From assembly GCA_020851795.1 (NCBI GenBank), contig JADZCA010000006.1, positions 140,455 through 204,454 on the forward strand: a stretch of 64,000 bases of DNA, in the 5' to 3' direction. The notes beneath the pieces are model-generated. The model saw nothing but the letters and a program-made list of their open reading frames with translations. It was not told where the DNA came from and searched no databases. Of the stretch, positions 47,093 to 55,469 are shown piece by piece; position 1 is the first letter of the stretch, and every line of letters begins with the position of its first letter. This stretch comes from Planctomycetota bacterium (GTDB lineage: Bacteria; Planctomycetota; PLA2; JAEUHO01). A program made the position numbers and the translations under genes.

Positions 47093-47899
47093 CTATCCGA
47101 ACAGGAGGTAGTAGTTCAGCACCGCGTCGGCGGCCACGATCAGGAGGATGCACGCGACGACCGCCTGGGTCGTCACGCGCCCGACGCCCTCGGCGCCGCC
47201 CTTGACCTGGAACCCCTGGTAGCAGCCGATCAGGCCGATGATGGCGCCGAAGACGAGGCTCTTCTGGAACCCGTGCCAGACGTCGTCCCGGCCGAGCTGG
47301 TCCCAGGCACGCTCGAAGTAGACCGTGCTGCTGATGCCGAGGAGGCCGTCGGCGACCAGCATGCCGCCGAAGATCCCGACGACGTCGCCGAGCAGGGTCA
47401 CGCACGGGATCATGGTGACCGTGGCGATCAGGCGGGGCGCGACGAGGAAGCGCACCGGGTGCAGCCCGGTGGTGCGCAGCGCCGTCACCTCCTCGGTGAC
47501 GACCATCGTCCCGATCTCGGCCGCGAGCGCCGCGCCGATGTAGCCCGTCATGATGATCGAGGTCAGCAGCGGGCCGAGCTCGAGCACGATGCCGATCGAC
47601 ATCAGGTTGCCGACGTAGGGCGTGAACCCGGTCGCGATCGACTGGAGGATCTTCCCGCCGATGAGCGCGAGGATCATCCCGATGAAGAAGTTGACCTGGA
47701 ACACGACGAGCAGGGAGCGCGGCCCCACCCGCACCATCTGGGACCACACCTCCTTGAACCGGATCGGCCGGCCGCGGAACGGGCCGACCAGGGTGTGGCG
47801 GACGGTGTCGAAGGTCAGCGCGCCGAGCCCGCCGAACCACCGCACGACGCGGAGCGTGGAGGCCCCGAGGTCCTCGACGAGGGCGCGCGCGGCGGCCAC
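47093..47899 (-). CDS. MlaE-type ABC transporter permease
   Basis: A 268-residue inner-membrane permease of the MlaE/YrbE family, with about five or six membrane helices and the family stretch TGYIGAALAAEIGTMVVTEEVTALRTTG, split as GAALAAEIGTM (about 123-133) and EVTALRTTGLHPVRFL (about 137-152). It pairs with the MCE protein that follows (16-base gap). GTG start 3 bases after the STAS gene. The cognate ATPase (MlaF type) is not in this window and must be elsewhere. Confidence 0.9.
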   Translation of the reverse strand: MAAARALVEDLGASTLRVVRWFGGLGALTFDTVRHTLVGPFRGRPIRFKEVWSQMVRVGPRSLLVVFQVNFFIGMILALIGGKILQSIATGFTPYVGNLMSIGIVLELGPLLTSIIMTGYIGAALAAEIGTMVVTEEVTALRTTGLHPVRFLVAPRLIATVTMIPCVTLLGDVVGIFGGMLVADGLLGISSTVYFERAWDQLGRDDVWHGFQKSLVFGAIIGLIGCYQGFQVKGGAEGVGRVTTQAVVACILLIVAADAVLNYYLLFG

Positions 47900-47902
47900 G
47901 GG

Positions 47903-48229
47903 CTACTTCGTCGCGTCCTCGCGCGTCTCGCGGATGTCGAAGATCGAGATGAGGTTCGACAGCTTGAAGAGGTTGCGCACCGCGGGCTGGAGGCCGCACA
48001 GGCGCAGGCGCCCGCCGTAGCGGCCGACCGCCTGCAGCGCCTCGATCAGCGTCGCGAGCCCGCTCGAGTCGATGAACCCGACCTTGGTCAGGTCCGCGAC
48101 GATGGGGTTCGCCTTGCGCTCGAGCGACTCGCGGAGCTTCGCGCGCAGCTCGGGGCTCGTGTGCATGTCGACCTGGCCTTCGACCACCAGGAGGACGCCC
48201 TTCTGCAGGGCCTCGACGGTCACGTTCAT
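47903..48229 (-). CDS. STAS-domain protein, anti-sigma-factor-antagonist or MlaB type
   Basis: A 108-residue single STAS domain. FIDSSGLATLIEAL (52-65) carries the Ser (55 or 56) that partner-switch kinases phosphorylate in SpoIIAA/RsbV proteins; VVEGQVDMHTSPELR (15-29) is the first strand-helix. It overlaps the upstream kinase-like gene by 4 bases (ATGA) and is followed after 3 bases by the MlaE permease. MlaB of the Mla transporter is also a STAS protein, so it may be either a sigma-factor regulator or the transporter's STAS subunit. Confidence 0.88.
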   Translation of the reverse strand: MNVTVEALQKGVLLVVEGQVDMHTSPELRAKLRESLERKANPIVADLTKVGFIDSSGLATLIEALQAVGRYGGRLRLCGLQPAVRNLFKLSNLISIFDIRETREDATK

Positions 48230-48666
48230 CGCTGGGCTCCCTCGCCGCCGTCGCGGCGCTTCTCGAGCGTCAAGGTGGTCCCGCCGTGCTCGTTGCGGCG
48301 GTAGTCGACCACGTCCATCGTCGTCTTCATCAGGTGCACGCCGAGCCCGCCCGGCCGGACCTCTTCGAGCGGCCGCGACGCGATGCGCGACGGGTCCACG
48401 AAGGTGCCGTGGTCGTCGAGCACGACGCGCAGCCGGTCGCCGGTCACCTGCACGCGCACCTCGACCGGGCGGTCGTGCGCGTCGTGGTAGGCGTGGCGGA
48501 TCACGTTGGTGAACCCCTCGACCACGGCCAGCTCGATGCGGCTGCGCTCGTCGTCGGAGAACCCGGCGACGGAGGCCCCTTCGCCGGCCAGCGCCCTCAC
48601 GAACTGGAGGTAGCGCGGGTGCGACGGGAGGTGCGCGACGAGGTCGAGGTCAGCGGGGCGGGCCAT
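48226..48666 (-). CDS. RsbW/SpoIIAB-like ATP-binding (anti-sigma kinase) protein
   Basis: A 146-residue GHKL-fold protein. The N box is ELAVVEGFTNVIRHAYHD with Glu and Asn for ATP/Mg2+; LDDHGTFVDP and GGLGVHLM are the G1 and G2 regions. Such proteins phosphorylate a STAS partner and bind a sigma factor. Its stop overlaps the STAS gene start, the classical partner-switch arrangement. No sigma factor or phosphatase gene is adjacent; instead the pair leads into mlaE and mlaD. Its start lies inside the end of the preceding lipoprotein gene. Confidence 0.87.
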   Translation of the reverse strand: MARPADLDLVAHLPSHPRYLQFVRALAGEGASVAGFSDDERSRIELAVVEGFTNVIRHAYHDAHDRPVEVRVQVTGDRLRVVLDDHGTFVDPSRIASRPLEEVRPGGLGVHLMKTTMDVVDYRRNEHGGTTLTLEKRRDGGEGAQR

Positions 48667-49072
48667 CGGCAGGCCCCTTGGTGTACCCGACTCCCCCGGC
48701 ATCCCGCACGCTCGAACGCCCTCTCGTCGCGTCCCACGTCGCCCGCCACGCGCGGGCGGCGGCCAGCCGCTCCTCGCGGGGGAGGTAGGCGCGGTAGGCG
48801 GGGAACGGCCCCCCCCAGTCGGAGAGGACCGCCGCCGCCGCCATCCGCACGGCCTCGTCGTCGTCGTCGAGGCACGCGAAGAGCGCGGGGACCCGGGCCT
48901 CGTCGTGCGCCCGGCCCGCCGCCGCGACGGCCTCGAGCCGCCGCGTCGCGCTGGGGTTGTGGAGGTCCACCTCGGGGTTGACGGGGCGACGCTTCTCCGC
49001 GCACCCGGCGACCGCCCCGAGGCCGGTGGCCGCGACGAGCATGGCGAGGATCACCCGGACCGGTCGCCGCAC
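48650..49072 (-). CDS. Small lipoprotein with HEAT-like repeat
   Basis: A 140-residue predicted lipoprotein: VRRPVRVILAMLVAATGL signal, AGC with lipidated Cys24. The mature part has a HEAT-like pair of helices (RVPALFACLDDDDEAVRMAA, about 62-81, then AAVLSDWGG). The GTG at 49072 is chosen because GGAGGAGG lies 9 bases upstream; ATG at 49042 would truncate the signal. The end overlaps the RsbW-like start by 17 bases, so it belongs to the same operon. Confidence 0.7.
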   Translation of the reverse strand: MRRPVRVILAMLVAATGLGAVAGCAEKRRPVNPEVDLHNPSATRRLEAVAAAGRAHDEARVPALFACLDDDDEAVRMAAAAVLSDWGGPFPAYRAYLPREERLAAARAWRATWDATRGRSSVRDAGGVGYTKGPADGPPR

Positions 49073-49173
49073 GGGACGTGCCCTCCTCCGCGGCGGCGCC
49101 GACCGGCCGACGGGGCCGGGATTGTCCCGGGGGGCCGCGGACGCGTCAACCACGCGGGGGAGCCCCCCGTCGC

Positions 49174-50154
49174 TCACAGCCAGCCCGCGTCGCGGTACCA
49201 GCGCATCGTCGCCGGCACGCCCGTGGCCACCGGCGTCCGCGCCGACCACCCCGCCTCCGCCGCGGCCCGTGCCGACGAGCACACCCACGCGGGCGCCACC
49301 AGCTCGTGCGTCTTGTCGCGCGTCAACATCGCCGGGCGGCCGGTCGCCTGCGCGACGAGGTCGGCCGCACCCGCCGCGAGACGGAGCAGGCTGTCGGGGA
49401 CGCGCAGCCGGCGCCCGCGGCGCCCCGCCGCGCGGACGGCGACCTCGAGGAAGGTCTCCATCGACACCACCTCGTCGTGGGCCGCGTAGTACGTGCGCCC
49501 CACCGTCGCGGGGTGGCGGCCGAGGACGAGGAGCGCCTCGGCGAGGTCGTCGCCGAACACCCACGAGTAGACCTTCGGCTGCGCCCCGAGCAGGGGCAGG
49601 AGCCCCCGTGAGGCCGCCTGGAACACCGAGAGCAGCCCGCGGTCGCGGGGGCCGTACACGACGGGCGGGCGCACCACCGTCGTCGGGAGCCCCGCGGCGG
49701 CCGCGGCCTCGACCTCGCGCTCGGCGGCAGCCTTGGACGCGCCGTACCACGTGACCGGGCGCCCGTCGCGCCCCTCCACGCGGGGGACGCCGGGCGCCGA
49801 CGGCCCGGCCGCGGCCAACGAGGAGCAGTGGACGAAGCGCCGCACTCCGCCCGCCCGCCGCGCCGCGGCGAGCAGCGCGCGCGTCCCGACGACGTTGGTC
49901 CGCTGCATCTCGCGGCGGGCCCGCGCGGTCAGGCGGGCGGCGAGGTGGTAGACCTCGTCCATCCCGTCGCAGACCCGCTCGAGCGTCGCCGGCGCGTCGA
50001 GGTCGCCGGCCACGACCTCCACCGGCAGGCCCTCGAGCGCCGCGGGGGGCCGTCCCGACCGCACGACGCACCGGACGGCGTCCCCGACGGCCACCAGCCG
50101 GCGGACGAGGTGGCTCCCGACGAAGCCGTGGCCGCCGGTGACGAGGACGCGCAT
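49174..50154 (-). CDS. NAD(P)-dependent epimerase/dehydratase-like reductase, candidate ceramide reductase (CerR-like)
   Basis: A 326-residue extended SDR protein: TGGHGFVG (6-13), catalytic Tyr137 and Lys141 (YGASK), Ser111 region (HCSSLAAAG), and the VRPPVVYGPRD segment. It is divergent from the SPT-like gene, whose pathway in other bacteria uses an enzyme of this family to reduce the 3-keto group of keto-ceramide. On its own the sequence could equally be a sugar epimerase or hydroxysteroid dehydrogenase; the assignment rests on neighbours. Confidence 0.65.
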   Translation of the reverse strand: MRVLVTGGHGFVGSHLVRRLVAVGDAVRCVVRSGRPPAALEGLPVEVVAGDLDAPATLERVCDGMDEVYHLAARLTARARREMQRTNVVGTRALLAAARRAGGVRRFVHCSSLAAAGPSAPGVPRVEGRDGRPVTWYGASKAAAEREVEAAAAAGLPTTVVRPPVVYGPRDRGLLSVFQAASRGLLPLLGAQPKVYSWVFGDDLAEALLVLGRHPATVGRTYYAAHDEVVSMETFLEVAVRAAGRRGRRLRVPDSLLRLAAGAADLVAQATGRPAMLTRDKTHELVAPAWVCSSARAAAEAGWSARTPVATGVPATMRWYRDAGWL

Positions 50155-50245
50155 CGCGCTCGGGCTCCCCGCGGCCCTGCGACCGCCGCGGCAGCGGGAG
50201 TGTACGGTGCCCCCCGGCGGGCACCGCCGGTCGCGATCCCCGACG

Positions 50246-50273
50246 TTGACTCCCCGGTTGTGCCGCCTACGAT
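50246..50273 (+). promoter_or_regulatory. Promoter of the SPT-like gene
   Basis: TTGACT (50246-50251), a 16-base spacer, TACGAT (50268-50273). Start codon is about 96 bases downstream. The divergent reductase gene begins 92 bases to the left. Confidence 0.55.
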
Positions 50274-50368
50274 GCCCCGTCGGCGGTCGCGGGCCCGGCC
50301 CGGAGGGCGGGTCCCGCACCGGCCCCGAGCTCCCGGACGCGCCCCGCACCCCGCAAGGAACGGCCCCT

Positions 50369-51565
50369 TTGGACCTCTTCGAGAAGCTGCGCAGCGCGCC
50401 CACCGTCCAGCGCGCCCAGTTCCTGCGCGACACGGGGCTCTACCCCTACTTCCGGGCGATCGCCGAGAGCGACCAGGGCACGCACGTGATCGTGCAGGGC
50501 CGCCGCCTCGTGATGGCCGGCTCGAACAACTACCTCGGCCTCACGCACCACCCGGCGGTGGTCGAGGCGGCGCGCGAGGCGCTGGCCCGCTACGGGACCG
50601 GCTGCACCGGCTCGCGCTTCCTCAACGGCACGCTGACGCTGCACGAGGAGCTCGAGGCGCGGCTCGCGAAGTTCCTCGGCCGCGAGGCCTGCATCACCTC
50701 GGGCACCGGCTTCCAGACCAACGTCGGCGCGCTCGGCGCCCTCGCCAGCCGCGGCGACGTCATCTTCGGCGACCGCGACAACCACGCGTCGCTCATCGAC
50801 GGCTGCCGCCTCGCCTTCGGCAAGCTGGTCAAGTACCGGCACAACGACGTCGAGGACCTCGAGCGCCTCCTGCGCGAGACGCCGTGCGAGGGCGGCCGGC
50901 TGATCGTCACCGACGGCGTGTTCTCGATGCTCGGCGACCTCGCGCCGCTCCCCGACCTCGTGCGGCTCGCCCGCGCGCACGACGCGCGCCTGCTCGTGGA
51001 CGACGCGCACGCGGTGGGCGTGCTCGGCGCGCACGGGCGCGGCACCCCCGAGCACTTCGGCGTCGAGCGCGAGACCGACCTCGTCGTCGGCACGTTCTCG
51101 AAGTCGTTCGCGTGCATCGGCGGGTTCGTCGCGGGCCCCGCCGAGGTCGTGGACTACCTCAAGCACGCGTCGCGCAGCGTCGTGTTCTCGGCCAGCATGC
51201 CGCCCAGCAACGTCGCCACGGTCCTCGCCTGCCTCGACGTCATCGAGCGCGAGCCCGAGCGCCGCGCGCGGCTGTGGGCGAACGTGCGCCGCATGAAGAC
51301 CGGCTTCGACGACCTCGGCTTCGAGGTCATCGACCACGGCTCGCCGATCCTCTCGATCGTGATCGGCAGCGACGAGGCGACCTTCGAGTTCAACCGCCGC
51401 CTCTTCGAGGAGGGCGTGTTCGTCAACCCGGTGGTGCCGCCGGCCGTGCCGGAGGGCCAGAGCCTCCTGCGCACGTCCTACATGGCGACGCACACCGACG
51501 AGGACCTCGACCAGATCCTCGGCGCGTTCCGCCGCGTCGGCGAGCGCCTCCGGATCCTCGAGTAG
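50369..51565 (+). CDS. spt: Alpha-oxoamine synthase, probable serine palmitoyltransferase
   Basis: PLP enzyme condensing an acyl thioester with an amino acid; in sphingolipid synthesis, serine plus palmitoyl thioester gives 3-ketosphinganine. The 398 residues have NNYLGLTHHP, GSRFLNGTLTLHEELE (81-96), DNHASLIDG (137-145, His139 stacks on PLP), YRHNDVEDLE (156-165), DDAHAVGVLG (211-220) and the Schiff-base Lys245 in GTFSKSFA. The RHND element, SRFLNGT and the ending PPAVPEGQSLLRTSYMATHT favour SPT over BioF or KBL. A TTG start is chosen: AAGGAA is 9 bases upstream and upstream in-frame codons give a non-conserved Pro/Arg-rich stretch. Confidence 0.85.
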   Translation: MDLFEKLRSAPTVQRAQFLRDTGLYPYFRAIAESDQGTHVIVQGRRLVMAGSNNYLGLTHHPAVVEAAREALARYGTGCTGSRFLNGTLTLHEELEARLAKFLGREACITSGTGFQTNVGALGALASRGDVIFGDRDNHASLIDGCRLAFGKLVKYRHNDVEDLERLLRETPCEGGRLIVTDGVFSMLGDLAPLPDLVRLARAHDARLLVDDAHAVGVLGAHGRGTPEHFGVERETDLVVGTFSKSFACIGGFVAGPAEVVDYLKHASRSVVFSASMPPSNVATVLACLDVIEREPERRARLWANVRRMKTGFDDLGFEVIDHGSPILSIVIGSDEATFEFNRRLFEEGVFVNPVVPPAVPEGQSLLRTSYMATHTDEDLDQILGAFRRVGERLRILE

Positions 51566-51611
51566 CGGCGCGGGGCCCGCGGCGCGGGCCGACGCGGCCG
51601 GGGAGCGACCC

Positions 51612-52730
51612 GTGGCCGGCCCTCTCGTCGTCGAACCGGAGCGGAGCGCGTCCGACCGCCGCGCGTTCCTCGACTTCCCCTACCGCCTCCACCGCGGCAG
51701 CCCGTGGTGGGTGCCGCCGCTGCGGATGGCCGAGCGCGACCTCGGCGACCGGCGCAAGAACCCGTTCTTCGCGCACGCCGAGGTCGAGCACTTCCTCGCG
51801 CGACGCGACGGCCGCGTCGTCGGGCGCATCGCGGCGGTCGAGAACCGCCGCCACAACGAGGTGCACGGCGACCGGCTCGGCTTCTTCGGGCGCTTCGACG
51901 TCGAACCCGACCCCGAGGCCGCGACCGCGCTCGTGGCGGCCGCGCGCGCCTGGGTCGCCGCCCGCGGGCTCTCCGGGATGCGCGGGCCGGTCTCGTACTC
52001 GACCAACGACGTCGTCGGCGTGCTCGTGGACGGCTTCGAGCGCCGCCCCCGCATCCAGATGCCGTGGAACCGTCCCGACTACGACGCGCTGCTCAAGGGC
52101 GCGGGCCTCGCGCCGGTCAAGGACCTCGTGGCGTACTGGATCCCGACCGGCGGCGAGAAGAGCGAGCGGATGGCGCGCATCACCGCGCGCACGCTCGAGC
52201 GCGGGGGCGTGACGCTGCGCCCCATCGACCTCAAGCACTTCGCGGCCGAGACCGAGATCCTGCTCGACCTCTACAACCGCTGCTGGGAGAAGAACTGGGG
52301 CTTCGTGCCGATGACCGAGGCGGAGTTCCGCCACGCGGCCAAGGACATGAAGCTGCTGGTGGACCCGCGCATCTTCCTGATCGCGCACGCGCGCGACGGC
52401 GAGCCGATCGGGTTCGTGGGCGCGCTCCCCGACGTGAACGAGGCGCTCGTCGGCCTCGACGGCCGCCTCTTCCCGTTCGGGCTGTTCCGCCTGCTCGCCC
52501 GCCGCAAGCGCATCCGCGGGACGCGCACGATGCTGCTCGGCGTGGCGCCGGAGCACCGCGGGCACGGGCTCGACGCGGCGCTCGTCTACGAGGTGCTCCG
52601 CGCGGGCGGCGAGGCGGGCTACGCCGGCGGCGAGGGCTCGTGGATCCTCGAGGACAACGTGCGGATGCGCCACGGTATCGAGGCGGTCGGCGGCTACGTC
52701 GAGTCGCGCTACCGCCTCTACGAGGGCTGA
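51612..52730 (+). CDS. GNAT-fold N-acyltransferase, candidate bacterial ceramide synthase (bCerS-like)
   Basis: A 372-residue protein of a family with a double GNAT-like fold. Marks are NPFFAHAEVEHFLARRDG, VVGRIAAVENRRHNE, GFFGRFD, MRGPVSYSTNDVVGVLVDGF and a C-terminal acyl-CoA-type loop VAPEHRGHGLDAALVYE. Proteins of this kind N-acylate the sphingoid base in bacteria that use the SPT/CerR/bCerS route. GTG start with GGGAG 6 bases upstream, 46 bases after spt on the same strand. Strong in family, moderate in substrate. Confidence 0.7.
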   Translation: MAGPLVVEPERSASDRRAFLDFPYRLHRGSPWWVPPLRMAERDLGDRRKNPFFAHAEVEHFLARRDGRVVGRIAAVENRRHNEVHGDRLGFFGRFDVEPDPEAATALVAAARAWVAARGLSGMRGPVSYSTNDVVGVLVDGFERRPRIQMPWNRPDYDALLKGAGLAPVKDLVAYWIPTGGEKSERMARITARTLERGGVTLRPIDLKHFAAETEILLDLYNRCWEKNWGFVPMTEAEFRHAAKDMKLLVDPRIFLIAHARDGEPIGFVGALPDVNEALVGLDGRLFPFGLFRLLARRKRIRGTRTMLLGVAPEHRGHGLDAALVYEVLRAGGEAGYAGGEGSWILEDNVRMRHGIEAVGGYVESRYRLYEG

Positions 52731-52797
52731 CGCGCGTCGCAGGTCGCGCGGCGGGAGGCGCCCACGCGGCGCCGCGCGCGCCCGGGCCGAGGGCGCC

Positions 52798-52824
52798 GTC
52801 CCGATCTGTCGGCTCGTGAGCGCC
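52798..52824 (-). repeat. Partial type B gene-end repeat
   Basis: On the minus strand reads GGCGCTCACGAGCCGACA then GATCGGGAC, resembling the core of the 4191-4231 element but with no stop codon at its head. It lies between the convergent GNAT gene and the HEAT gene, beyond a type A hairpin. Confidence 0.5.
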
Positions 52825-52893
52825 GCAGGCTCGGGTCGACGACCGCGGTGGCGACCCGATGATGTCGGACGAGGGCCCTTCCGCCGCAGCCCA

Positions 52894-52950
52894 CAGGAGC
52901 CCGTCGCCGGTGCGGGCCTCCCGGCGGCTCGTCGCCGAGACGGGCTCCTA
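52894..52950 (-). terminator. 57-base stop-codon-embedded hairpin, type A
   Basis: Read on the minus strand, it starts with the TAG stop of the HEAT gene; arms TAGGAGCCCGTC and GACGGGCTCCTG can pair. It matches the element at 19425-19481 at 48 of 57 positions with no gaps. Confidence 0.75.
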
Positions 52951-54027
52951 CGGCGCCTTCGGCGCGTCCTGGCCGAGGCGGGTGCGGACCGCGGCCTCGT
53001 TCTCCTTCCACCACTTCGCCCAGTCGTCCTTGACGGCCTTGCGCTCCTTCTTCGTGAGGCCGACGAGGCTCTTGCTCTCCTGCCCCGTCACCTCGGCGAG
53101 CGCCTCCGACGCGGCGGTCTGGACGAGCTCCTCCTTGTCGTCGAGCGCCTCGACGAGCGAGCCGACGCCGTCGCAGGCCTTGAGCTCGCCGAGCGCGGTC
53201 GCGGCGCCGAGCCGCGTGTAGTAGTCCTTGTGCGCGCGCAACGTCTCGACGAGCGCCGGCACCGCCCGCAGGTCCTTGAGCTCCTTGAGCTTGTACGTCG
53301 CGCTGTACGACACGCCCGGATCGGGGTCCTTGAGCAGCTTCACCCAGCGGTCGAGCTCGGCGTCGCGGCGCTTCTGCGCCTCGACGTCGACCGGTGCGGG
53401 CGCGGGCGCCGTCGGCGCGGGAGCGGCCGGCGCCGGGGTCGGCGCGGCGGGAGCGGGTGCGGGCGCCGGCCCGGGAGCGGGCGCCGGCGGCGTGGCGCCC
53501 CCCGAGCGTGCGGCCAGGTCGCGCACCTCCTTGACGAAGCCCGCGAGCTCGGCGAGCTGGCGGTCGGTGGCCTCGAAGCGGCGCAGGTGCGCGTTCGCGT
53601 ACGCCTCGACGCGCCCCTCGAGGTTGGCGACGGCCTCGCGGTAGGCGCGGGCCCCGTCCTCGCGCGCGGCGGCGACGGCGCGGTCGAGCTCGCTCTGCAG
53701 CGCCTTGCGCTGCTCGGTCAGGGCGCGCTCCGCGTCGGCCCGCACCTGCGCGACCGCGGCGTCGAGGTCAGCCCGCACGACGCCGACGGGCGTCGCCGAC
53801 GGCGCCGCCGGCGCCCGCAGCACCCGCGACACGGCGAAGGCGGCGCCGCCCGCCCCGAGGAGCGCGAGCACGAACGTGAGCGCACGCCCCGGCCCGGGCA
53901 GCGCCCTCCGGAACGCGCACCCGACGTGGAGGGCCTTGCCTCCCACGCGGATCGACTTGCCGTTCTCGAGCTCCACGTCGGGGATCGACTCGTGGCAGCG
54001 GTCGCAGAAGAGGATCTCGACGGGCAT
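52948..54027 (-). CDS. HEAT-repeat protein with N-terminal Cys motif, TM and Pro/Ala linker
   Basis: A 359-residue protein. Cys8, Cys11 and later His34/Cys37 form a possible metal site; one membrane helix (about 49-69); a coiled-coil region (about 80-165); a Pro/Ala linker; then HEAT repeats (about 220-330) such as AVPALVETLRAHKDYYTRLGAATALG. It ends DDWAKWWKENEAAVRTR, a motif shared with the next gene. The two are tandem paralogues on one strand. Function unknown; an inner-membrane scaffold facing the periplasm is likely. Confidence 0.72.
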   Translation of the reverse strand: MPVEILFCDRCHESIPDVELENGKSIRVGGKALHVGCAFRRALPGPGRALTFVLALLGAGGAAFAVSRVLRAPAAPSATPVGVVRADLDAAVAQVRADAERALTEQRKALQSELDRAVAAAREDGARAYREAVANLEGRVEAYANAHLRRFEATDRQLAELAGFVKEVRDLAARSGGATPPAPAPGPAPAPAPAAPTPAPAAPAPTAPAPAPVDVEAQKRRDAELDRWVKLLKDPDPGVSYSATYKLKELKDLRAVPALVETLRAHKDYYTRLGAATALGELKACDGVGSLVEALDDKEELVQTAASEALAEVTGQESKSLVGLTKKERKAVKDDWAKWWKENEAAVRTRLGQDAPKAP

Positions 54028-54106
54028 GGGCGTGCACCTTCGGGGGCGTGCCCCCTTGGAAACGCCGGCGGCGGAGGCGTGCCTCCCCCGCGGCGCCCCC
54101 GGGTCG

Positions 54107-55135
54107 TCACTTCGGCGGGTCACCGGCCGGCGCGGGGCCCTCGGCCTTGGGCTGCTTCCACTTCGTGCGGACGGCCTCTTCGTTCGAGGTCCACCACTTC
54201 GACCACTTCTCGCGCGCGTCGTTCTTCTCCTTGCGCGTCGGCGTGCCGGTGAGCCCGCTGTCCATCTCGGTGATGCGCGTGAACGAGCGCCCGGAGGCGA
54301 GCACGACGCCGTCGTCCTTGTCGAGCATCGCCTGGAGCAGCGCCGGGACGGCGTCGCACGCGTGCAGGCCGCCGAGCGCCGTCGCCGCCGCCGTGCGGAC
54401 GAGCGGGTCCTTGTGGTCGCGGAGCACCTTGACGAGCGGATCGACGGCCGAGAGATCGCCGAGCTTGCCGAGCGCGACGCACGCGGGGAAGGCCTTCGTG
54501 ACGTCGGGCGACGCGAGGTCGGCGATCGCGGCCGCGACCTTGGCCTTGTTCGCCGCGATCTCCTCGGGCGTCGGCCCCGTCGGCTCCGGCTCGGGCTCGG
54601 GCGCCTTGGGCGTGGCCTTGGGGGCCTCGGGCGCGGGGCCCGCGGCCGGACGCGCGACCGCGACCGGACGGCTCTCGAGGTCCTTCACCGACGCGGACAG
54701 CGCGTCCACGCGCTGCCCGAGCTTGGTCGCGCTGTCGGCGACCTCGCGCACCCGGCTCTCGAAGGCCTCCGCGTGGTCCCCCGCGCTCACCCCGGCCGCC
54801 GCCGCGACGCGCTTGGCCTCCTCGACCATCGGCTTGAGGCGTGCCTCGGCCGAGGCGAGCCGAGCCTCGGCCTTCCCGAGCGTCTCCTCGGCCTTGGCGA
54901 GCTGGCGCTTGAGGTCGTCCTGCACGCCGTCGCGCACGCGGCGCTCGAGCGCGTCGAGGCGCCCATCGAGGTCGCCGCCGCCCCCACCGCCGCCGCCGCC
55001 GCCCTTGCCGCGCGCGGTCAGGGAGAGCACGACGCCGGCGATCCCGGCGAGGAGCGCGAGCCAAGCGACGGCCCCCGAGCCCTTGCGGCCCCCACCGGCG
55101 TCCGTCGTCGCTGCAGAAGTCGTCGCGCGCGCCAT
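54107..55135 (-). CDS. HEAT-repeat protein with TM and coiled coil, paralogue of downstream gene
   Basis: A 342-residue protein with a membrane helix (about 22-42), a poly-Gly spacer coded by GCC/GGC runs, a long coiled coil (about 55-155), a Pro/Glu linker and HEAT repeats (about 200-290; VDPLVKVLRDHKDPLVRTAAATALG). The end EKWSKWWTSNEEAVRTK parallels the 52948 gene. It lacks the Cys motif of its paralogue. 79 bases separate the two genes. Function unknown. Confidence 0.72.
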   Translation of the reverse strand: MARATTSAATTDAGGGRKGSGAVAWLALLAGIAGVVLSLTARGKGGGGGGGGGGDLDGRLDALERRVRDGVQDDLKRQLAKAEETLGKAEARLASAEARLKPMVEEAKRVAAAAGVSAGDHAEAFESRVREVADSATKLGQRVDALSASVKDLESRPVAVARPAAGPAPEAPKATPKAPEPEPEPTGPTPEEIAANKAKVAAAIADLASPDVTKAFPACVALGKLGDLSAVDPLVKVLRDHKDPLVRTAAATALGGLHACDAVPALLQAMLDKDDGVVLASGRSFTRITEMDSGLTGTPTRKEKNDAREKWSKWWTSNEEAVRTKWKQPKAEGPAPAGDPPK

Positions 55136-55469
55136 CGTCGGCTCCGTTCGGGCTCCGAGCGCCCGCTGCGGAGTCTACCGGGAACGGGCCGCCGCGCGCC
55201 CCGTTCCCGGCTCGGCGCCGTCCGCCTCCGCCCCGTAGGAGCCCGAATTCACGAATGACGAGGCCCGTCGGGCGCCGGTCGCACGTCAGGCCCCGGTCGG
55301 GGCGCGCGGATTGCGCCCGGGCGCGCGTCGGCCGCGACGACGGCGTGTTCTGGTACCACGTCGAGGAGCGGACGACGCGCGGCGACGCGCATCGAATCGC
55401 CGACGGGCCCTGCGCCACGCCCGGGCGCAAGACGCCGCCCCGACCTCGTCGGCTCGTGAATTCGGCGGG
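55136..55469. other. Repeat-containing spacer between HU-like and HEAT genes
   Basis: 334 bases without a gene. It holds a plus-oriented type C repeat (55236-55322) and the minus-oriented type B repeat at the HU gene end (55432-55472), which face each other. TTGCGCCCGGGC occurs within both orientations. Confidence 0.7.
55236..55322 (+). repeat. 87-base type C intergenic repeat, copy 1
   Basis: Begins TAGGAGCCCG, continues AATTCACGAATGACGAGGCC and ends GGATTGCGCCCGGGC. The inverted element at 56510-56596 has the same length and matches at 74 of 87 positions. In this copy no gene ends at the TAG. Confidence 0.85.

Noticed and set aside
47903..48666. Complete sigma-B-type stressosome module
   Set aside because: Only the kinase-like and STAS genes are present; no sigma factor, phosphatase or RsbR/RsbS genes are nearby.
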